From contig JBLDXI010000032.1 in assembly GCA_047495785.1 (NCBI GenBank), positions 2,604,001-2,668,000 on the forward strand: DNA of 64,000 nucleotides. The letters are read 5' to 3'. This document shows positions 1 through 12,185 of this stretch, piece after piece. Position 1 is the first letter of the stretch. The number at the start of each line of letters is the position of its first letter. Source of the DNA: Lepidodermella squamata (Eukaryota > Gastrotricha). The notes below the pieces were generated by a model. It made no database searches, was not told where the DNA came from, and was given only the letters and a program-made list of their open reading frames with translations. The position numbers and the translations under genes are program-made.

Positions 1-263
1 CAGGCCTTTGTCTGAGCTCACCAGATCAATTAAGCTACCTAGAGCTTGTGGAATGTGACCCTAAGGATGTTAAGCAGCGCTGGATTTATAGTAGTGACGG
101 TACTATCAAATCGGCCGCTAAAGATCGATGCATAATGCACGCGACGGATCCCGATGAAGAGAAGAAAGGGCGCCAGATTCTAATGATGTACAATTGCAAG
201 GAACAAACCGATAAGGAATATGCGCCATTCCAAAAGTTCCAGTTCACTTACAAAATCGTCTAG
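1..263 (+). CDS. GALNT-like lectin protein, C-terminal exon (5' part off window)
   Basis: The frame is open from the window edge to TAG at 261-263. It encodes the end of a ricin-B type (QxW) lectin domain: GLC at the edge, then a CDP turn, QRWIY, and DRCIMHATDP. The same layout occurs in the last exon of the gene at 44814-46723 (GLC, QQWVF, RDCMMHATDP), so this is a third member of that local family. In GalNAc-transferases this domain binds GalNAc or glycopeptide in the Golgi lumen. The first possible ATG is out of frame, so translation must come from exons to the left of the window. The catalytic part cannot be seen here. Confidence 0.75.
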   Translation, partial: GLCLSSPDQLSYLELVECDPKDVKQRWIYSSDGTIKSAAKDRCIMHATDPDEEKKGRQILMMYNCKEQTDKEYAPFQKFQFTYKIV

Positions 264-927
<664 letters not shown>

Positions 928-1919
928 CTAAGTAGAAGTCGTACATCTAGCAAATACTGATTTCTGAGGCATTAGCAAAAAATAACGTGGAATCAATCAT
1001 GAGTCACAATTAATGTACCTTACATGCACGTATTTCAACGTTACAACGCTGCAAAAAAACAAGCTGGAATCTGAGCACTGAAATGCACACTACTAGATGA
1101 ATGGAAAGACATCACCTCATAAGTATTATACATACTAGTAAAGAGTAAAATCAAGGTAAATAAGAGGGAGTTGCTTCCATGAATATAGCAGTCAGATAAA
1201 TGAAAAGAAGAGCAAGTGCGAGCCACTGCAATACGAATTTCGCGAGAATGAGTAACTTACAAGATAACTTACAATGAGCAAAATATAGCGTATGTTTTAT
1301 AAGATTATGAGACAAGGCGGAAACTAGTGACATTAAGTGACTTTCGTATATCTGCAAGCGCCTAAGAACATTAATTACTTGGGTGGCAATCTTAGTTTCC
1401 CTTCAAGTGTGTACAATTTACTGCCCGTTATTTTAAAGATGTTTTCGAGCATGCGCCGCGATTTAAGCTCATTCAAGTTAAGATGCAATAACTGGAGAGC
1501 TAACTAAACATCGTATGATCTAACCTAGTCGTATGGCATAACATATCATAAGCACCAAATCAATAAGATGCGATAACTAATATACGATGCGTTTCGATCA
1601 CTATGCTGTGCCGAAGTGATCAGCTGTGCATGAGCAGAAACAGACAGCGGAAAATTTCATTGAAGTTAACGCTAGCCTACGAACTGAACAGTGGTTTGCA
1701 GGGGTATAGGAAGCACAGGGAAGTTTTCAGCTAACAGATGGTTGGCGGGACGTTCAGTAACATCTCCAGCCCCATGGACTGAAGTTAAAGACGCTGCCGT
1801 TGCCTGGCAGCAAAGAATAATTAATTAAAATTGGGTAACAAAACATGAGTATAATATGATTTCGATTATTATTTAATTTACACAGCAATTAACTTGCCGC
1901 ATCTAATTTATTTATGTGG

Positions 1920-1978
1920 GTTGTGCGTTGTGCGGTTATGCGTTTGTGCGTTTGTGCGTTGTGCGTTGTGCGTTGTGC
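1920..1978 (+). repeat. short GTGCG-type tandem repeat
   Basis: A run of imperfect TTGTGCG / TTGTGCGTT units. It produces Cys/Val/Arg-rich low-complexity reading in all plus frames and borders the GC-richer block at 1980-2320. Confidence 0.75.
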
Positions 1979-2076
1979 CGCAGCGGCGCTTATGGTCTTC
2001 GCCTGGCCGGTCAACATGGTGTTACTTTGCGTTTTGCCTGCCTGGCTTCACCCTTCAGCCGTTCGATACCCCGAAA

Positions 2077-2304
2077 TCACCCTCGCGGGAGGACCAACAG
2101 GTCTTCGAAGAACTTATTCGAGAGCCGACGAAGATCTGGCAGAAGAAAGTCCGTGAACCGAATGGTACTGGTCCGCCGGCTGTTGCCTACCATGCCTACC
2201 TTCTCAAGCTGCTGGTTCAATATATCCTGCACCCGCCTGGCGAGGCAGCATCTCCCTTCGGCAGCTTGCGCGATCCCACCGCTTAGTTCGCTCTGGGACA
2301 TGGT
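2077..2304 (-). other. unresolved coding-like block, open on both strands
   Basis: A GC-richer island with codon-like periodicity on both strands. On the minus strand an ORF begins at an ATG in good context (CACCATG, 2304-2302), reads MSQSELSGGIAQAAEG and ends near RRLSNKFFEDLLVLPRG at 2077. On the plus strand an overlapping frame runs to TAG at 2286 and contains SREDQQVFEELIREP and AYLLKLLVQYIL. I recognise neither. It could be an exon, a repeat fragment or a decayed gene; the strand is not decided. Confidence 0.2.
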
Positions 2305-3387
2305 GACAACTAATCTCAAATCTCAACTAATGTTCAAATTCAAGCTAGTACCAAACGACATGGCTATGAGATGACGTGTAATGTCTTTGGAAAACCGGCG
2401 AGTCTCTCATCGCTTCGCGACATTACCTGTTGGAACCGCCACCTCTGTCCGCCGCGGTATTACGGAAAATTTTCTGCCGGTTTCACGCCCGTAATTATCA
2501 AGAATCCGAAAAAATCTGTAATGCCGTGTCCATTTTTGAGGCGGCAGGTCTGAATTTCAAATAATAACAATAATAATGCAAAACTGATCAAAAGTGCTTT
2601 GTTGGTTCCTGTGATATATTTGAACAAATGTAAGCTCGTGCATGGTCTTGGGAATAGGATCGGATTGCTGATAATTTTTGGCATGTCATCTTTACTGTTG
2701 AAGAATACCATAGGGATCATATCTATGAAATTGTCTTGGCGGAAACGTTCATCGTAAATCATTTTTTGTCTTGTCCGATGTCTGTTTTTTCTTATTTGGA
2801 ACACAATGAATTTTTGTTGCGTATTTGGGAAGACCGGCGGCCACTTCTAGCTGTTAAAACCCTAGACTTTTTTGCTGTGTAACCTTTTAGCGTGGTGGGC
2901 CCATAATGCACTGAAGCTGTCCCGTTTTATCATCTGACAAGCTTCAATCCTACTTTTTTTAGGCAATGCTAACGGTGGGAATGAATTGTGATAAAAATGC
3001 ATTTGCTATTAATGTAACGTGTGGCCTTATTTCGGACATTTTCAGCTTTCGGCTCTGAATGGAAATGTCTTTCGAATAGTGGTACATATCGTTGAATAAC
3101 TCGGATTTGAGGCTGTTTAAATCAGTGTTTAGGTTCAAAATCATCGATTCATATTCATTGATCGATGTTCATCCATCAAAATCGAAAGATACGCCTTAAA
3201 GATGCAAAACGCAGTCGGTCAAAACGGCGGTGGAAAAAGCAGAAAATAGCGCGATTATAAACTATTTTAGAGGAAAAAATTATCAGAAAATGCGTCGGGG
3301 AGGAACGTTCAACATCTGTGAATTTGACCATAGTATGAGAATTCGAAAGATCATAAAGAATCTAATTGCCTTATGAATTACTTACAC

Positions 3388-3411
3388 CATGAGACGTAGC
3401 TGCGTCTCATG
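3388..3411. repeat. 24-bp near-perfect palindrome with CATGAGAC arms
   Basis: CATGAGACG, TAGCTG, CGTCTCATG: the arms are exact reverse complements. The same CATGAGAC...GTCTCATG arms recur at 6875-6899. Confidence 0.85.
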
Positions 3412-4133
3412 ACTTACACGAACTCGATAGCTCTGCGCGGACGGCGCTGTTCTGGGTTCAGAGCATAATTACCTAAGCATTGAGGGCTTCTTCATTTATT
3501 TTTTTAACAGTTTTTTCTCAATCAAATTTGAGCTGCGCAGCTAAAAATATTCACATCAGGTCGTCGGAAGTGACCAATTTGCGAGCTACGCGAACAAAGC
3601 GAATAAATGGATTCGAATGACGTCATGACATGAAGTCAATCATGGCGCATCTTCCGGCGCGAATGTCCCTGAAAAACACGTTTTGACCGAAATTTTAATA
3701 TTATTTTGAACGCTGCCAATACATTTATTCGAATAACAAAACAATGAATTTATTGCGGCTACATGACAAACATGAATTTGTTTTATGATTATTGGGACAG
3801 ATGACATATCTGAACCGGACGAGCCTTCTCTCTGAAGTACTTGATTGTCCATTTCGAGTAATTCGGTCGTGACAATAAAAACTCGGACGCCTGATTTCTA
3901 GGCCATCTTACTTTTTTCTCACCGCCGCTCAGTGCAGTTGTACATTGTACCATTATTCGCAAGGCCATTTTTTGCAACGCCCAGTGACCTAATTTTCAAA
4001 AACTGTTATCAAATCGCGAGAACGACTGAGTTTTTTGTATCTTCGAAAAAAATGCGTACGGTGGTGAACAAATAAATCCCTCCTCCACGAGTCTGAAAAA
4101 TTGAAAGCGATTTTTCATCATAAATTTATTAAA

Positions 4134-5579
4134 ATGCCTCGTAAACCTATTACCGAGGAAGAAAAACAGAAACGCATCCAGCTGTGCCGCGTAAGAAAAT
4201 TCTATAACCTATGTTTCAGGTATCAATGTTGTTTATGTAAATATAGGTCTGCGATATTCCTGTAAAACGTAAGGCGAAGTACCATCCGCATACATGTTCG
4301 GCGTGCCAGAAATATTTCAGCCGAAATTATCATCTACGATCGACTTTGACTTGCAACGGCGGAAATTTGGACTGCCCAGTAACTAGTAAGGACCGAGCCA
4401 ATTGCCGTCGCTGCCGTTTGGAAAAATGTATAAAAGCTGGGCTGCGCAGTAAATTTTTCATTCATATTATTCGTTACCGCAAAATTTTCCCTTTAGGTAA
4501 GCTTGATAAGCTTGGTTCCAGTACTGGGAGCTGCGAGTCCGCTTCATCGAATTGCAGCGATTCAACAATCGGCGAGGCGATAGTTATGAGCCCAGTGTCT
4601 GATCAGCAATCAGCAAATGAAATAACAGCTGAGGTAGAGGGCCTCCTTAAAACCGCGCTTCAATCTTTCACACAATTAATTGACCTTGAATTTGTGAGTT
4701 CATCATCACATTGCCAGTTTTTTCTTTGAATTTTCGAATTTTTTGTCGCTACAGCTGCCATTGAAGGATTATCATGGACCTATCACCTCGGAAAGTCTCA
4801 AAGCGGTGATGACGGATCATTTGCGTCGAATCAACTTGGCTGGCTCAGATTTTGTCGATAATTTCACAGGCAAAAATAAAAAAATGAATGATGAGGATAA
4901 TTTAATGATCATTCATAATTTTGTTATAGATTATTTCGGCTTGAAAGAGGAAGAGGAGAAATCGATTCTTGACAGCAGTATGGTGGCCATTACTTGCCTG
5001 TTTAGCGCCCTGTCCTCGAATGATGACAAGCATCAAATCAGCCAGGATTTATTATCGTATTTTGAGAAACTTCGACCCGGTCTTCAGGTGAGCTTTTCAT
5101 TTCCATAGACATCCTGATAAAATTTGGATATAGGAAACCAATCGACTTGAAACTGCGTTAGCGGAGCTGTTCGAAGAATGGAACCCAACGTTTTTAGAAA
5201 TCTCTCTTTTGCTTCTCTTCCTTACTTTCAACAGTTAGTATTTTTCAAGTTCAATAAATTTATTAATAATTTAATCGTAACAGAAAGTGTTGTTTCTATG
5301 AACTCTAAAATGGCAAATATTCGGAAAATGTGTGAATCGGCCCTTGAGCTAGTTGACGCCAAGCAGAAAGCTGAAGATGGAACCGGCTGCTCGTCTTACC
5401 TGGGATTGGCGCTGATTATAATCGACGCAATAATGGCGTCCCTACGAGTTAATTTTCCAGGGTCCCAACGCGATGACATTGATTCAAACTCATCTAATTT
5501 AACTTTCGAACAAATTTACAACATGTTGATGTGTGATGTGCAAACATATGAATCGAACGTGTCTCTCGGTGAAGAATGA
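4134..5579 (+). CDS. divergent nuclear hormone receptor
   Basis: Six exons (4134-4190, 4247-4448, 4497-4693, 4755-5087, 5134-5233, 5284-5579) join into 394 aa. The N-terminus starts only about 17 residues before a C4 zinc-finger DNA-binding domain: LCRVCDIP, then TCSACQKYFSR (P-box region), and a second finger CNGGNLDCP...NCRRCRLEKCIKAGL. The canonical CEGCKGFF P-box is replaced by CSACQKYF, so target specificity should be unusual. The remaining 290 residues are mostly helical in appearance and would be the ligand-binding domain, but I see no clear signature there. Intron 2 is 48 nt and in frame, so its retention would add 16 residues without a frameshift. No T-rich acceptor is seen close before this ATG, unlike most neighbours. 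Alternative: a Zn-finger factor without ligand function. Confidence 0.8.
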
Positions 5580-5743
5580 TGATGCTATAATTTACTTTGC
5601 TTAGCTCGTTCTAGCTCGGATGAGATTCATTGTGCAGTGCAAGCTTAAATTTGCTGTATATAAATTCAATGTCCCAAGTTTTTAGGCTCCGCTTTGTTGA
5701 CAGATCTTCGAATAAAATGCCCCATAAATCTGCGTTATAATCT

Positions 5744-6106
5744 TCACCTATGATTTTTATCGCTGAAAAATCTCAATATTTCCAGCCTAATTTTACCGTA
5801 AGTTACAATATCACAGGGGCAATGAAGTGCTTTTATATGTTTTTTTATATGCTCTGAAGTTTGTACCGAGCAATTGAGGTCAGTTATCAGCAATGTCCCC
5901 GACTTGGCTCCGTAGCCGTCTCGAATGGGAACTGTTGGCTCCGCTATTAATAGCGGTAGTTGGTGATGACTTGCATAGCTAAATTTATAAAACAGACGTT
6001 GCGTCGCGTTCCAGCATAGGAGTTTTTGTTCCGTGGATGGATACGAAACTGATGATTTCCATTCAATGATCCGATGTAGACGGCCAAATTTACTAAATTT
6101 ATTCAT
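5744..6106 (-). CDS. hypothetical protein, 120 aa
   Basis: A single ATG-to-stop frame of 120 codons in an AT-rich background. It starts MNKFSKFGRLHRIIEW and has a central stretch GYGAKSGTLLITDLNCSVQ and a basic end RFFSDKNHR. The N-terminus is basic and lacks acidic residues for about 15 positions, which could suit mitochondrial import. I do not recognise a family. It lies 3' to the nuclear receptor, tail to tail. It could be a real small gene or chance. Confidence 0.3.
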   Translation of the reverse strand: MNKFSKFGRLHRIIEWKSSVSYPSTEQKLLCWNATQRLFYKFSYASHHQLPLLIAEPTVPIRDGYGAKSGTLLITDLNCSVQTSEHIKKHIKALHCPCDIVTYGKIRLEILRFFSDKNHR

Positions 6107-7518
6107 GTTAAAAGTATAACTGAGACAAAAAGTTGTTCATATTTTGAGGCCGGTTCGATATGCTCTTTTCATTGATCTCTTGTCGGATTTGATAAATTAG
6201 TCCAAGCTACTGCAAGCTCAATAGCGCCACAAAAAGCAAAAAGCTTGCCGGGTAATTCATTGAAATCAAGTTCAACAAGTTCAATTCGAAGTTCAAAGTC
6301 CAAATGACCGTTAACAAGTGAAAAGCGGGGTTTGGCGAACGTTTTGATTTTCCAACGTCAATGAACGAGGAGCCGAACAATATCGACGGATTAATCAAAT
6401 GCCTAAAAAATAGAATCATCCAGAAGAACTTCTAGCAAGGGCCTACGGAGACCCTGAGTTTAGCAGCAATGGTGCTAATATGATGATGATTCCAGCTAAG
6501 CTGGTGCGTATGGGGGATGCCCTGATAGTGAACCCGATTGACCTGCGTGACAGGCTGGACATAAAGCTCCCGGGAAACTGAGGGTGATGTGCGACTAAGG
6601 TGGCCAAACACCACACATTCATGGCAAATTTAGGTTTTCCCGCTTTAATTATCACCGAAATTTGACGTACTGACTGTTTGTTTTTTTGCTGATTTCAGTT
6701 GGCCCCTCAGATGTCAGCTCAATGAAAAATATCATGCAAATTTTATCACGCTACACGCTACAGTTATGGTTAAAAATCGCTTTTTTGAATTTGTTGGTTA
6801 CCCTGCTTGCAAGGTGTTGTTGCTGCTTTTTGAGGTTGGCATTGGGAGGTTTAGGTGTTTGAGGTCATTCCGTGCATGAGACTTACTGTAGGTCTCATGA
6901 TTAAATTGAAAAATAAATTATACTTGAGTCATGAGTCATCGATTTCGAACGCTGGTGGAGATGAAGTCCGAAACGATTCAATCATGCGAAAACCAAGGCA
7001 AAGTTGGGAATATTTTCATTTTATCCAGACTGGCTCGCTACTACTCAATATCCGAGAGAAAAGTTATTTCGTTCAGCATGTCTCTTTCTGTGTTTTTGTG
7101 AATAAATGACTGCTGCACGTTTTCTTTCCTTCTCTTTGCCTTCGAGTAACTTCGAGCCATAGCGCTATACCTAACAAAAAGTCAGTGCAGCACGAGGCTG
7201 AAACGAGTCTTTTATAATGTCAAGCATGTTAGCCCTTGGCCGATTGAATGAACGATCATGAATGTCTATCGCTCATCAGAAAATCGGCAATTTAAAGAGC
7301 ACACAGTCACGGAAAAGAAAGAATAAATAGGTATGATATTACTTCTTGCTAAATACCTTAACTTCAATAACAATTTTTCGATTTCCAAAATCCAAAATCA
7401 ATCATAGCATCAGATAATGCACGAATATCAAAGTATCACACGAAAAATCTCAATAATATGTAGTGCTCAACTTCTAAAACCAGAGAACTTATAACACTCA
7501 GCAATAATGCAAACTAGT
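6107..7518. other. intergenic, no gene seen
   Basis: Between the small hypothetical frame and the 3' end of the IQCE-like gene. It holds the second CATGAGAC palindrome (6875-6899). Open frames here have no recognisable motif or splice sites. Confidence 0.5.
6875..6899. repeat. inverted repeat, CATGAGAC arms, 9-nt loop
   Basis: CATGAGAC, TTACTGTAG, GTCTCATG. It shares its arms with the palindrome at 3388-3411 but has a different centre. Confidence 0.8.
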
Positions 7519-9799
7519 TCACACATTCATTTCGTAAGTAGCACGTCGCTCAATATGCGCTCTGAGCATCGACTGGAGTTCAATAATGTGGAAATCTTCT
7601 GGAGATTCATCTCCCAGATCGTCGAAATAACTCGATTGATTATTTGCATGAGGTCGCGAGTGCGAGATTTCAGCACTGAAACATTGATAAAAATTAAAAA
7701 TTACTAAAATTATACCAGTCGGAACTTACAATAAAGATTCTTTGTCCATCAACCTGACCTGATGCGCGCGCAAGATAGATTGGAGCTCGGCGATGGTCTA
7801 CGAAGAGGAAATAAATGAAAAATAGCTGGTTGTGCTGCGTAAAATCAATGTAAAATTTACATCGGCTTCCTTCTCTCCTTTCTGCTGCGACATTATCTCC
7901 TCCATCTTCTTTATTTCACTTTCATATTTCTTCGAAACGGCATCGTGTTGTTTCAATTTGTCCCTGCGCGGAGATGAAAATATAGAAAACGCTGCAAAAT
8001 CATGGCTATAAAATTACTTGAGCGATTCGTTTTCAGCAGCTAGCTCATTTAGCGCAATCAGCAGCTCTGTTTCGCGTTGATCCAACTCCAGCAGTCTATC
8101 GTAAGGACGGCCCTTCAATGGTCGTTTCTGTGAAACTCTGATGGGACCATCCATTTTAGCCAGTTCCTCCCTTCGCCTCTCGATTTCATAAACGGCATTG
8201 TAAAGTTCTTTCAGTTCCGATTCAACCTCAGTCAAATGCTTGTGCTCTTTAAGATTACATATTGCTGCATTAAAAAGCAATTCAAATAGAGCTCACAAAT
8301 TCAAAATAAGAAACATACGCCTGTCAGATTGCGGACGTTCCTCTACCTTCACTGAAGTCACGGGTTTCACATCTGTCGGTGTTTGTTGCACTGGAATAAT
8401 AGCTCTACCGATAGAATCCGATCGATGGATAGATGGTCTTGTCGCCGAGGCGCTACGACCGTGCGAAGCTGACCTTGATCTGCGGCCCCTGAAACCGGTT
8501 TCACTGTCACTCGTAAACGATTCACTGGGAAAAAGTGCAATCAAATACTTATTTCTCACAAAATAGCATTCCAAAATGCTTACGTGTCATCGGAATAAAA
8601 CTCTTCGGGATCGCGCCGACGTTGCAGATTCATCACAGGGGTTATGTCAATCGGTTGCTCTACCTTCCCCGCTAGAATTTTCGCATTGTGATACCGAAGG
8701 GTTGATATTTGCCCCAAGCAAATATCCAGCTGTTGTCGCATTTCGTCGATATCGGTAACCCTCACGTCTGATTCTAGACGCTTACATTCTGCAACTTTGG
8801 CTTTGTACTTTTGTTCCAGTTTGAACAACCGTAACTTCAAATTCTGCACAATCTTTGTTAGAAAGGGTCAGTAGATTTTATCATTGAGAAGAATTAGTTT
8901 ACCATAGCTTTCTCTCCTCGAACAGAGTTACCGTCGATTGTTTTTCCATTATCTACCTGATGGATAAGTGAGCGTAAAAACTAGCGATAATCCAGCGTCA
9001 ATTGTGAGTCTACCTTATCTAGCTTTTGCTCAAATGCTTGCACCAATTCTTTGTCCCTCTTTGTCAGCTCGTCTTCCAGGCGGCGTTGCTTTGCTTTCAA
9101 TATGGTATTTTCCCCAAATAGAGTTGTGATTTGCTAAAATAAGCGATGAATTAAATTGGTAAGGAAGACGACGAATGAAAAACAATACCCGCCGCAGCTC
9201 AAGCACTTCATCATAGTACTCTTCTGGAGTTTTATATGCAGGCGTTCCTGAAGGCATTTTGGCATCTGCAACATCAAATCAACAGCCTTACTAAGGAGTA
9301 ACTTTATTCCACAAACCATTAGACTTCGGGGAAGCTTGAGCGCCAGTTAGACCGAATTGCTCACGTAAAAATGCACTCGTGCTCAGAAACGGCACTTCAC
9401 CGGGCCTAGCTGTGCGCACATCTAAGGTCCCAGTTCCAGAGTTTGCAGGACCTAACAGAAATTAAATTGAAATCTATTAATTTTAACAAAAAGAGAATAC
9501 CAGGATTCCTGCGCAAGATCTTTGAAAAGTATTCATGGCTATCGGAACGGGGAACAGCAGCATTGAACTTCTGAGCTCCAGTCAAACGACCTATAAAATC
9601 GTTGGGAATTTTTTATCGGCTATAGATGAGAAATACCGGCAGAGTTAGGCCGATTCTGAACTGCTTGAAGCCAATAAGCTCGTGATTTGTGATCGCGACT
9701 CGATCCCGCTGTAAGCAATCAGGACAAGAACAATGAGTATATACTGAATGATGATAATAAATTGAAGAAAAACTTACACTTTGGCTTGCTGTTACTCAT
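7519..9799 (-). CDS. IQCE-like coiled-coil protein
   Basis: About thirteen short exons on the minus strand join from ATG 9799-9797 to TGA 7521-7519, giving about 540 aa. Diagnostic pieces in order: a Ser/Arg-rich head; KTPEEYYDEVLELRR near residue 115; coiled coil (RRLEDELTKRDKELV); LKLRLFKLEQKYKAKVAECK and DIDEMRQQLDI; an RS-rich linker; further coiled coil; and two C-terminal IQ-like motifs, LQSILRAHQVR and LQSMLRAHIER. The EEYY...LRR block and the LKxRxxKLEQ...EEM block match my memory of human IQCE, which anchors the EVC-EVC2 complex at the ciliary base and binds calmodulin. The start codon sits 2 nt after a splice acceptor. Exon borders are by eye; the last exon depends on one GTAAGT donor at about 7729. 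Confidence 0.75.
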
Positions 9800-10339
9800 A
9801 TCTTTCACGGCAAAGGAGTGACGCTTTCAAAGAAGACCAAATACCAAAAAGAAACATTGACTGAAACTCAACCCAGATGGAATGGGATTAAATCCATAGA
9901 CGCTGTTAGTATCTGCGGAATAAATAAAAATATTTTTCATTAACAAAACTGCATATTGTCCATTAGCCTAATTATATAATTGTTATTATAATAAGACTTT
10001 GTCGCAGTAAAAACTGATCCTGTTCGCATTTCGCATTGTCTTACGCGCACTTGCTTCGCAGTGCGACGTAATGGGCAGGTCCCAATTATTTTCCCTCCTG
10101 GTATCTGGGATCCTGAACTGGCGATCATTTGAACCTTTTATTTCGTCCGAACCAGGACCAAGCGCATCGATTTTACGTTTCGAAATCATTAATCTAAGGT
10201 CGTAAGGCTTGGGACTCAGGGTCTCTGGGAACGACTTAGATAGGATATTACTCTCAACACTTTGGTGGTAAATGGCTCGACGTTAGGATAGGAATAACAG
10301 ATAATGTCTAAATGTGACAACGTTTCGCAAGTGCATGGT

Positions 10340-10612
10340 AGAATTGAGGCGGAGAAATGTTTCATCATTGAGATGCATTGGACAAGTTCACTTGCTCGCT
10401 TTCACTCGCATGTGTTTCGGAATGGTGAATATACAGAACTCTCAGAAAACCAATGTTCCAACAATGTTACTATTTCATTTATCGATTGCCGGCTAGCATT
10501 CAAATTCTGCAGTTGGAAAGGCATGCTTTATAAGCTAACAATTTGTTCTTTAGCGATGTGTAAGGTATGAGTAATTATTGTTTACCCAATGTTAGGATCA
10601 TCGGCAGCGAAG
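10340..10612. repeat. dispersed element, copy A
   Basis: Aligns with 12186-12452 along about 270 bp. Shared landmarks are AAATGTTxCATCATxGAGA, TGCTCGCTTTC.CTCGCATG, AACCAATG, and a right end ACCCAATGTT...TCGGCAGCGAAG. The copies are clearly diverged. On the minus strand both keep a short reading FAA..xNIG followed by a stop. Confidence 0.75.
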
Positions 10613-11400
10613 AAAAGCGTCGATGGCAGATTACCTTTTAAAAATTTAACAGTGATGCGATAATCTTGGTCCGCCTTAAAATGATATCTCGTGTTCAAAT
10701 TTTTCATGATTTTCATGCTATTTTCAGGTGACTCTGTGAGAAAGTCAAGCAATCTTTCACTGCTCAGAAGGCACAATCACTATTTTATCGGGAATTCTCT
10801 GCAAGACCAACATTTTACTCAAACATTTTTCAAACATTCAACTTGAAGCTACTCAATACTCAATCTGCTGAATGGAGGGTTGCTCATCAATATCAAACAA
10901 TCGATATCTATAATAATATAACGCGTAGATTAAGGCTGGTTTGCGTGGTATTTTGTTAATTTCATTCATGCACATTCGTTCAATCTGTACATGGGATTTA
11001 CATTGGTGTCTGAGGGCAAGAGCCATAGACAATTTCCTTAAATTATGTCTATTGGAATAGCGGAGCTATTCGTGCGCGGTGCCAGGGTGGCAGAAAGTTT
11101 TTAAAACTCCGAGCTTTATCCTAGATGAACGAGAAAATTTTCGTACAGTTTTATGTAATGTTGGGGTTGATATGTGATAGTAGTGTTTATTTGGCAGGAA
11201 AACTGAAGGAGTATGACGCTTATAAACGTGTGTTCAAGTTTTCTAAAGTTCTAAAGTTTTCTAAAACGTAAAAACGTTGCTCTACCCCGCCGACATTTAT
11301 CCTAGATAATCTAGTAATCTAGGAACTTTCAGCCAACCTGCGCGGTCGTGCTCTCAAATCAATTGCTGCCTTTGTAAACGTTTGTATAACGACGCGCATT

Positions 11401-11442
11401 TATATTATAACTTATAATATAATATAATAATAATAATAATAG
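11401..11442. repeat. AT-rich microsatellite (TATAA / TAA units)
   Basis: TATTATAACTTATAATATAA followed by a run of TAA triplets. Related TATAACTTATA palindromic units recur at 11870-11925, on the other side of the LINE remnant. Confidence 0.75.
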
Positions 11443-11523
11443 TTTTATTTAAACCTCTTCTAGACTGAGCGTCATTTACCGTTTCCGGTTTTGAAGAGGG
11501 CGAAGGCAGGCAAAGAGAAATTC

Positions 11524-11853
11524 TTACCCACCCCCACAGTTGAAGATCTTGCTTTTTCCGAAAAATTCATAGTTTTCAATCGAGTTAACAATCATGCGCC
11601 ATTCATCTTTTTCAAAAGACATCATTTCAGCTAGTTGAAAATCGGGTATAATTTTGATTTCAAACTCCTTTTCGCCGGTTTTTTCCTTACATTTTTTCTT
11701 TGGCGTTTTGCCCTTCTTATCCTTGGCCTCATTCTTAGTGCTAGTTTTCTTTTTCCGGCGTAATTCCTTAGTCAGTCCTACTTTAATCAAACTTCTATGC
11801 ACTCCGTGGATCCATCTAGTTCGGGGTCGTCCTCTAGGTGCAAACCATCCCAA
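11524..11853 (-). mobile_element. non-LTR retrotransposon (LINE) C-terminal remnant
   Basis: A 109-codon frame that begins GWFAPRGRPRTRWIHGV and contains DEWRMIVNSI near its end. RGRPxxRWxDGV followed downstream by DxxWRxxV is the usual tail of RTE/CR1/Jockey-type reverse transcriptases. Between the two blocks is a Lys-rich insertion (about residues 30-70) not typical of that tail. No reverse transcriptase domain or endonuclease is seen upstream (higher coordinates), so this is a truncated copy. AT-rich microsatellites lie on both sides. Confidence 0.6.
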
Positions 11854-12185
11854 CGGAGGCGTCCAAATATATTATAACTTATATTAAGTTATAAATAAGC
11901 TATAAATATATTATAACTTATAACAACAATATAGACCGAAAATAGTATAGGCATGATAGGGCCGTCGTTTATATCTATGAATTTTGGCGTTATTCTGAGT
12001 GATGTCGACTCGGCTGTGCCTCAATACGATTTTCTTCACTACGAAACTTCCATTTTTTTTTTAGGAAAACAGGGGATATAAAAGATGGAAACGATGATAC
12101 GATAAACGATAAACGACTATGACGACAATAGGCGACACTTTTAATGCAAGTGGAGACAGCAGAAAGTGGATGGTAAAAAATGACA

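Noticed and set aside
2460-2804. 114-codon minus frame with a Leu-rich segment
   Set aside because: Not supported by any family or splice site; looks like chance in AT-rich DNA.
9986-10189. Minus frame beginning MISKRKIDALGPGSDEIK as the first exon of the IQCE-like gene
   Set aside because: The IQCE-like gene has its own ATG at 9799 directly after an acceptor; no in-phase join was found, so I left this frame unassigned.
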